Shown here in pieces: positions 23,289 to 27,414 of a stretch of DNA of 27,414 nt (within the stretch, counting starts at the first letter, position 1; every line of letters starts with the position of its first letter). Position numbers and translations under genes: made by a program. The stretch spans positions 1-27,414 of the forward strand of contig CAJUTU010000045.1 of assembly GCA_910589385.1 (NCBI GenBank), read 5' to 3'. The notes under the pieces were generated by a model. The model was not told where the DNA came from, ran no database searches, and was given only the letters and a program-made list of their open reading frames with translations. The DNA comes from an uncultured Lachnospiraceae bacterium (lineage in GTDB: Bacteria; Bacillota; Clostridia; Lachnospirales; Lachnospiraceae).

Positions 23289-25991
23289 ATGTTAAGAGTC
23301 GAACGACTAAAGTGCGAACATCTGGAAACACCCCGGGGGATTGAAACACAGCATCCTGTATTTTCCTGGACGCTGGCCAGTGACCGGAAGAATGTGACAC
23401 AGACAGCCTGCCGTCTCGAATTGCACAAAGACGGGGAGCTTCTCTGGGACAGCACAAAACAATGCACGGAACAAAGTATTTCACATGTATATGAAGGTCC
23501 GGAATTAGAAGCATTGACCACATACCGGTGGAAGGTGACTGTCTGGGACAACCAGGGAGAAACAGCAGACGCAGAATCGGAATTTATGACAGGCAGGCTT
23601 CAGCTGCCGTGGCGTGCTTCCTGGGCAGAGCCGGAGCAGGAACCCGCGTTTGGAAAACAAGGCGATTTTAACGACGTGGAAGCAACCATGGGGGTCTCAC
23701 AGCAGATCCGCGGCCTGGATGAATATGAAGGATTTCAGCCGGTACAGTATCTGCGGATCCCCTTTACAGCGGAAAAGAAGGTAAAACGTGCGCTGGTCTG
23801 TGCGACAGCCCACGGGGTATATGAATTGTCCGTAAATGGGGACTCGGTGGATGACCGCCTGTTCGCCCCGGAAATTTCATCTTATCAAAAAATACTGCAG
23901 TACCAGATTTACGATGTGACAGATTGTATTCATGAAGGAAAGAATGTCATTTCCGTGAAACTGGGAGACGGCTGGTGGACCGGGCGTGTCGGATGTATGG
24001 GGGATGCCTGCCAGTACGGCGATAAAACCGCGTTCCTCATGGAGGGTCAGATCGAATATGAAGACGGAGAGATAGAGTATGTGCTGTCTGACAACGCGGT
24101 ATCCTCAACAGGCCCCCTTTTGGCGGCAGATCTGTTTGTAGGTGAAAAGTATGACGCCAGAAAAGAGAATGAGGGCTGGGATACCCCGGATTATGACGAT
24201 TCCCAATGGAAAAAAGTGATCAAAAGAGATTTCCCTGTGGATCATCTTACCGCGCAGTATGGGAAACCGGTGCGGGTGATTAAAAGCTTTACTCCCCAAA
24301 AGATTTATACCGATCCCAATGGGGATACGATCATAGACCTGGGTCAGAACATCGCGGGATTTATGTCGTTTACCGTAGAAGCGCCGGCAGACACGGTGAT
24401 CCGCATGGAGCATGCGGAAGTGGTAGATCAGGCGGGATGCTTTTATAAAAATATCATGGGGAAAAATAAAGACCAGATGGATATTTATATCACCAAAGAC
24501 GGAAAGCAGACCTACCGGCCGGTCTTTACCTATCACGGTTTCCGGTATGTGCGCCTGAGCGGCTGGCCCGGGACTCCGGCGGCGGCAGATTTTATGGCAC
24601 ATGTGGTATCAACGGATGTGGAAGATATCGGCTCCTTTGAAACGTCAGACCCACAGATCAATCGCCTACAGGAAAATATCTGGTGGAGCCAGGCGGCAAA
24701 TACGGTTGCGATCCCCACAGATTGCCCGCAAAGGGAAAAAGCAGGATGGACAGGGGATGTGACGGTCTATTCGCCTACGATGTGTTTCCTGAGGGACGAG
24801 GAGGAATTTTTGACCAGGTGGCTTAGAAACTGCCGGGCAGAGCAGGAAGAAAACGGCGAAATCCCGACCGTGGTGCCGTTTCTTGACTGCTATAGGAAAA
24901 TGAATCTGTATTACGGAACGGACACCTCCTGCGGATGGGGGGACGTGATCGTGGCGCTGCCCTGGTATCTCTACAGGGCATACGGAAACAGGGAGGTTCT
25001 GGAAGAAAACTATCCTGCCATGAGAAAATGGATGCAGTATGTGCAGCGCTGTGCAGAGACAGAAATGCCGGAGGGATATGAAGCGTTTGACGAAGAGCGG
25101 AAGCAGCGTCAGAAATACCTCTGGAACACGGGCTTCCATTACGGTGACTGGCTTGTCCCGAGTATGGTGCTCAATACCACGGATGATATGGCAATGATCA
25201 ACACGGCTTATGCCACAAAAGATATCGTTGCCCCGGCTTACTATGCGTTCAGTACACGTCTTATGGGTAAAATTGCCGCCGTATTGGACTATCCGGAAGA
25301 CGTAAGCTTCTATACCGGATTAAACGAAAAGATCCGGAAGGCCTTCGAAGAAGAATATATTGACGAAAACGGCCATATTTCTACAGATATGCAGGGCGCG
25401 TATGTGTTGGCACTGGAAAATGACCTGGTCAGCGGTGGGCTGAGGTCAAAGGTGATGGACAGGCTGTTGGAAAAGATCAAAGAAAACGGCGGCTGCCTGG
25501 ATACCGGATTTTTGTCTGTTCCGTTTCTGCTGGATGTACTGACGGACAATGGACATAGAGAAGAGGCTTATCATCTGCTGTATCAGAAAAAATGTCCTAG
25601 CTGGCTGTATGAAGTAGAAAAAGGGGCTACGTCTATATGGGAGTCCTGGGGGGCAACCTCTGAAAATGGAGATATTGGAAAATATTCTTACAACCATTAC
25701 GCATACGGCTGCGTCGGGGACTGGATGTACCGCAGACTTGCCGGATTGAACGCGGAGGAAGCCGGATACCGCAAGATCCGTATTGCACCTTTGTATGACT
25801 GCGGACTGGAGTACGTCAAAGGGTCGCTGATCACACCTTACGGATACGTGGAGTCATCCTGGAAGAAAAGCAAAACCGGGATCTCGCTGAAAGTTACGGT
25901 TCCGGCAAATACAGGCGCGGTCATCCATCTGCCGGACGGACAGGCAGTGGAGACCGGCTCGGGAACATGGGAATGGGATTTTTTAGACTAA
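23289..25991 (+). CDS. Alpha-L-rhamnosidase, glycoside hydrolase family 78
   Basis: A 900-residue enzyme with no signal peptide, so probably cytoplasmic. N-terminal beta domains (HPVFSWTLAS, YRWKVTVWDN; then carbohydrate-binding-like domains) are followed by the (alpha/alpha)6 barrel and a C-terminal beta-sandwich. The catalytic block TDCPQREKAGWTGD gives D478, E483 and D490, with the same spacing as the acid triad of Bacillus GL1 RhaB (D567/E572/D579). The second acid is E785 in ATSIWESWGA. It hydrolyses terminal alpha-L-rhamnose from plant glycosides such as flavonoid rutinosides. GAAGGGATG lies eight bases before the start. It is followed after 12 bases by a sugar symporter, so uptake and cleavage are coupled. 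Confidence 0.95.
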   Translation: MLRVERLKCEHLETPRGIETQHPVFSWTLASDRKNVTQTACRLELHKDGELLWDSTKQCTEQSISHVYEGPELEALTTYRWKVTVWDNQGETADAESEFMTGRLQLPWRASWAEPEQEPAFGKQGDFNDVEATMGVSQQIRGLDEYEGFQPVQYLRIPFTAEKKVKRALVCATAHGVYELSVNGDSVDDRLFAPEISSYQKILQYQIYDVTDCIHEGKNVISVKLGDGWWTGRVGCMGDACQYGDKTAFLMEGQIEYEDGEIEYVLSDNAVSSTGPLLAADLFVGEKYDARKENEGWDTPDYDDSQWKKVIKRDFPVDHLTAQYGKPVRVIKSFTPQKIYTDPNGDTIIDLGQNIAGFMSFTVEAPADTVIRMEHAEVVDQAGCFYKNIMGKNKDQMDIYITKDGKQTYRPVFTYHGFRYVRLSGWPGTPAAADFMAHVVSTDVEDIGSFETSDPQINRLQENIWWSQAANTVAIPTDCPQREKAGWTGDVTVYSPTMCFLRDEEEFLTRWLRNCRAEQEENGEIPTVVPFLDCYRKMNLYYGTDTSCGWGDVIVALPWYLYRAYGNREVLEENYPAMRKWMQYVQRCAETEMPEGYEAFDEERKQRQKYLWNTGFHYGDWLVPSMVLNTTDDMAMINTAYATKDIVAPAYYAFSTRLMGKIAAVLDYPEDVSFYTGLNEKIRKAFEEEYIDENGHISTDMQGAYVLALENDLVSGGLRSKVMDRLLEKIKENGGCLDTGFLSVPFLLDVLTDNGHREEAYHLLYQKKCPSWLYEVEKGATSIWESWGATSENGDIGKYSYNHYAYGCVGDWMYRRLAGLNAEEAGYRKIRIAPLYDCGLEYVKGSLITPYGYVESSWKKSKTGISLKVTVPANTGAVIHLPDGQAVETGSGTWEWDFLD

Positions 25992-26003
25992 GGAGGGAAT
26001 ACA

Positions 26004-27341
26004 ATGGAATTAAAGTTAAAAAATAAAATCGGATACAGCCTGGGAACGCTGGCAAAGGATCTGATCTCACCGATCTGGGGAAGCTACCTGATGTTTTTTT
26101 ACACGGATGTCTTTGGAATCAGCGGAACCGCCGCGGGACTCCTGCTCTTTGTGGCTCGGATATGGGACGCGATCAATGATCCTATGATGGGTGTGATCGT
26201 TGACAAGACAAAAACAAAGTGGGGAAGATACCGTCCTTATATCCTGATTGCGCCGATCCCATTATACATATTCGCGATCCTTACATTTACGGTTCCCAAT
26301 CTGGCGCCGACGGGAAAATTGATATGGGCCTATGTGACCTATATTGGAACAGGTATGGCTTTTACAGCATATGACGTTCCGATGTGGGGACTGCTTTCCA
26401 CTCTGACAAGGTCAGAAAATGACCGCAACCAGATGATTTCTCTGCTGAGAAATGTAAGCACCGCAGGATATCTGGTTATGGTATATGCTACATTGCCGCT
26501 GGTATCTATATTGGGAAATGGAAGCCAGGCAGCCGGGTTCCGCAATCTGATGATCGTGTTATGTGTGATCTCGTATCTGTTTGCCCTGATCTGCTTCTTC
26601 AGCACAAAAGAGCAGTATAACACAGAATCAAACGCGGCCTCCTTAAAAGATATGATAAAGTCCCTGATCATCAACCGGCCTTTGATGGTGCTGATCATCT
26701 GCATGGCTGTGATGTATATTTTTATGAATATGCCGTCCGCGGTGGGTACCTATTTTATCATGTATAATCTGGGAGCTCCAGAGCTGATCGGAATCGGATT
26801 AATGATTCCCACGCTTGCGTCATTTATCGGTATTTTTATCGCTCCCGCGGTAGCGAAAAAGCTGGGCGGAAAAAAGACGATCATTGTTGGATTCGCGGCA
26901 TATTTTATTCTTGGTGTGCTCGGATTTTTCCTGGCTTCCAGTAATTTTTACGCATATGCGGCTGTCAGCGTCCTGCAGGGGATCTGCTGTGGGCTGCCAA
27001 ATGTGCTGCTGTCCACGTATATTGTGGATTGTTCAGACTGGGCCGAATGGAAATACGGCGTGCGCTGCGATGGTACGGCCTTCTCCTTACAGAGCTTCGC
27101 AATAAAAGCAGGTCAGGCATTGTCAGGAGCCATCGGCGGATTCGTTCTTGGAATGACAGGTTATGTTGCCGGAGAAGCAGTGCAGTCCGCGGCAGTCATT
27201 ACCGGGCTGAGCGCGGCACGTTATCTGGCGCCTGCGGCTCTGGCAGTGATCACAGCGGGGATTATGATGCTGTATCCGATCACCAGTGAATTAAAGGCGC
27301 AGATCACGAAGGAACTTGAAGAACGCCGTGCAAAAGAATAA
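26004..27341 (+). CDS. GPH-family sugar:cation symporter, MelB-like
   Basis: A 445-residue transporter with about 12 membrane segments. The family signatures are at the N-terminus: KIGYSLGTLAKDL, MFFYTDVFGIS, WDAINDPMMGVIVDKTKTKW followed by GRYRPYIL. These include the conserved acidic residues of the MelB cation site region and the basic loop 2-3. It imports glycosides or disaccharides with sodium or protons. AGGAGG lies nine bases before the start, 12 bases after the rhamnosidase stop. Given this pairing the cargo is probably a rhamnosyl-containing glycoside, cleaved inside the cell by the rhamnosidase. Confidence 0.93.
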   Translation: MELKLKNKIGYSLGTLAKDLISPIWGSYLMFFYTDVFGISGTAAGLLLFVARIWDAINDPMMGVIVDKTKTKWGRYRPYILIAPIPLYIFAILTFTVPNLAPTGKLIWAYVTYIGTGMAFTAYDVPMWGLLSTLTRSENDRNQMISLLRNVSTAGYLVMVYATLPLVSILGNGSQAAGFRNLMIVLCVISYLFALICFFSTKEQYNTESNAASLKDMIKSLIINRPLMVLIICMAVMYIFMNMPSAVGTYFIMYNLGAPELIGIGLMIPTLASFIGIFIAPAVAKKLGGKKTIIVGFAAYFILGVLGFFLASSNFYAYAAVSVLQGICCGLPNVLLSTYIVDCSDWAEWKYGVRCDGTAFSLQSFAIKAGQALSGAIGGFVLGMTGYVAGEAVQSAAVITGLSAARYLAPAALAVITAGIMMLYPITSELKAQITKELEERRAKE

Positions 27342-27359
27342 AGTGTATTCGGATCATGT

Positions 27360-27404
27360 CTAGTACTGTATCCGGTTAGTTTTTAAAGTATAACCGGATA
27401 CAGT
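27360..27404. repeat. Palindrome, copy 2
   Basis: Identical to 19428-19472 over 45 bases and in the same orientation: CTAGTACTGTATCCGGTTA, GTTTTTAAAGTA, TAACCGGATACAGT. The right flank then differs (CTTGCC instead of ACTAGG), so only 13 bp of the right arm pair here, against 20 bp in copy 1. It begins 18 bases after the symporter stop, so its hairpin may also end that transcript. Confidence 0.8.
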
Positions 27405-27414
27405 CTTGCCAGTT

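Noticed and set aside
24105..24602. Minus-strand frame of 165 codons inside the rhamnosidase gene
   Set aside because: Antisense shadow; the rhamnosidase frame holds all catalytic residues.
1..27414. CRISPR array, tRNA, rRNA, or transposase gene
   Set aside because: No regularly spaced repeat-spacer series, no tRNA or rRNA signature, and no open frame with transposase or integrase motifs was found.

Overview
The window looks like a chromosome segment from a Gram-positive, low-to-moderate GC gut anaerobe, most likely a Lachnospiraceae-type Clostridia (Bacillota). The reasons are the AGGAGG-type ribosome binding sites, two-component systems paired with FtsX-type ABC exporters, MalF/MalG-type sugar permeases with a lipoprotein binding protein, a GH78 rhamnosidase next to a GPH symporter, and remnants of BaiCD-type flavin enzymes. 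This is a judgement from gene content and protein style; no database search was done.

Layout. Positions 1-847: end of an ABC ATPase gene and its ABC-2 permease. Positions 848-1289: no gene supported. Positions 1290-4569 (minus strand): a frameshifted HAD-Nudix gene, a small membrane-anchored protein and a sensor histidine kinase whose partner response regulator survives only as its last ~40 codons. Positions 4850-11557 (plus strand): a five-gene operon of a large lipoprotein binding protein with an extra N-terminal domain, two sugar-type permeases, an HlyD/MacA-type adaptor and a MacB/FtsX-like membrane protein, with no ATPase gene. Positions 11737-13608 (minus): a membrane-anchored MutS-like ATPase. 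Positions 13977-18978 (plus): an intact response regulator, sensor kinase, ABC ATPase and large FtsX-type permease. Two matching 11-bp-period direct-repeat sites lie in front of the regulator gene and in front of the ATPase gene.

From about 19130 to the end the sequence is accessory in character. It holds a truncated VOC-family gene and a truncated XRE regulator joined at a perfect palindrome, a nested-hairpin element, a sugar O-acetyltransferase, and a run of decayed genes (SDR, Old Yellow Enzyme, GH43). An intact rhamnoside-use module follows: a divergent AraC regulator, a GH78 alpha-L-rhamnosidase and a GPH sugar symporter. A second copy of the palindrome sits just after the symporter, so the two copies bracket about 8 kb.

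How it works together. The rhamnoside module probably imports and cleaves rhamnose-containing glycosides under AraC control through direct repeats in the shared 190-bp promoter region. The intact two-component system probably activates itself and its ABC exporter, as in peptide-antibiotic-sensing modules. The 4850-11557 operon is the least ordinary part: it mixes importer parts and exporter parts and must borrow ATPases from elsewhere if it is active. Several genes carry frameshifts at homopolymers or short repeats (about 25-31, 1635-1640, 8917-8925). These may be real decay, switchable tracts or sequencing error, and the sequence alone cannot decide.
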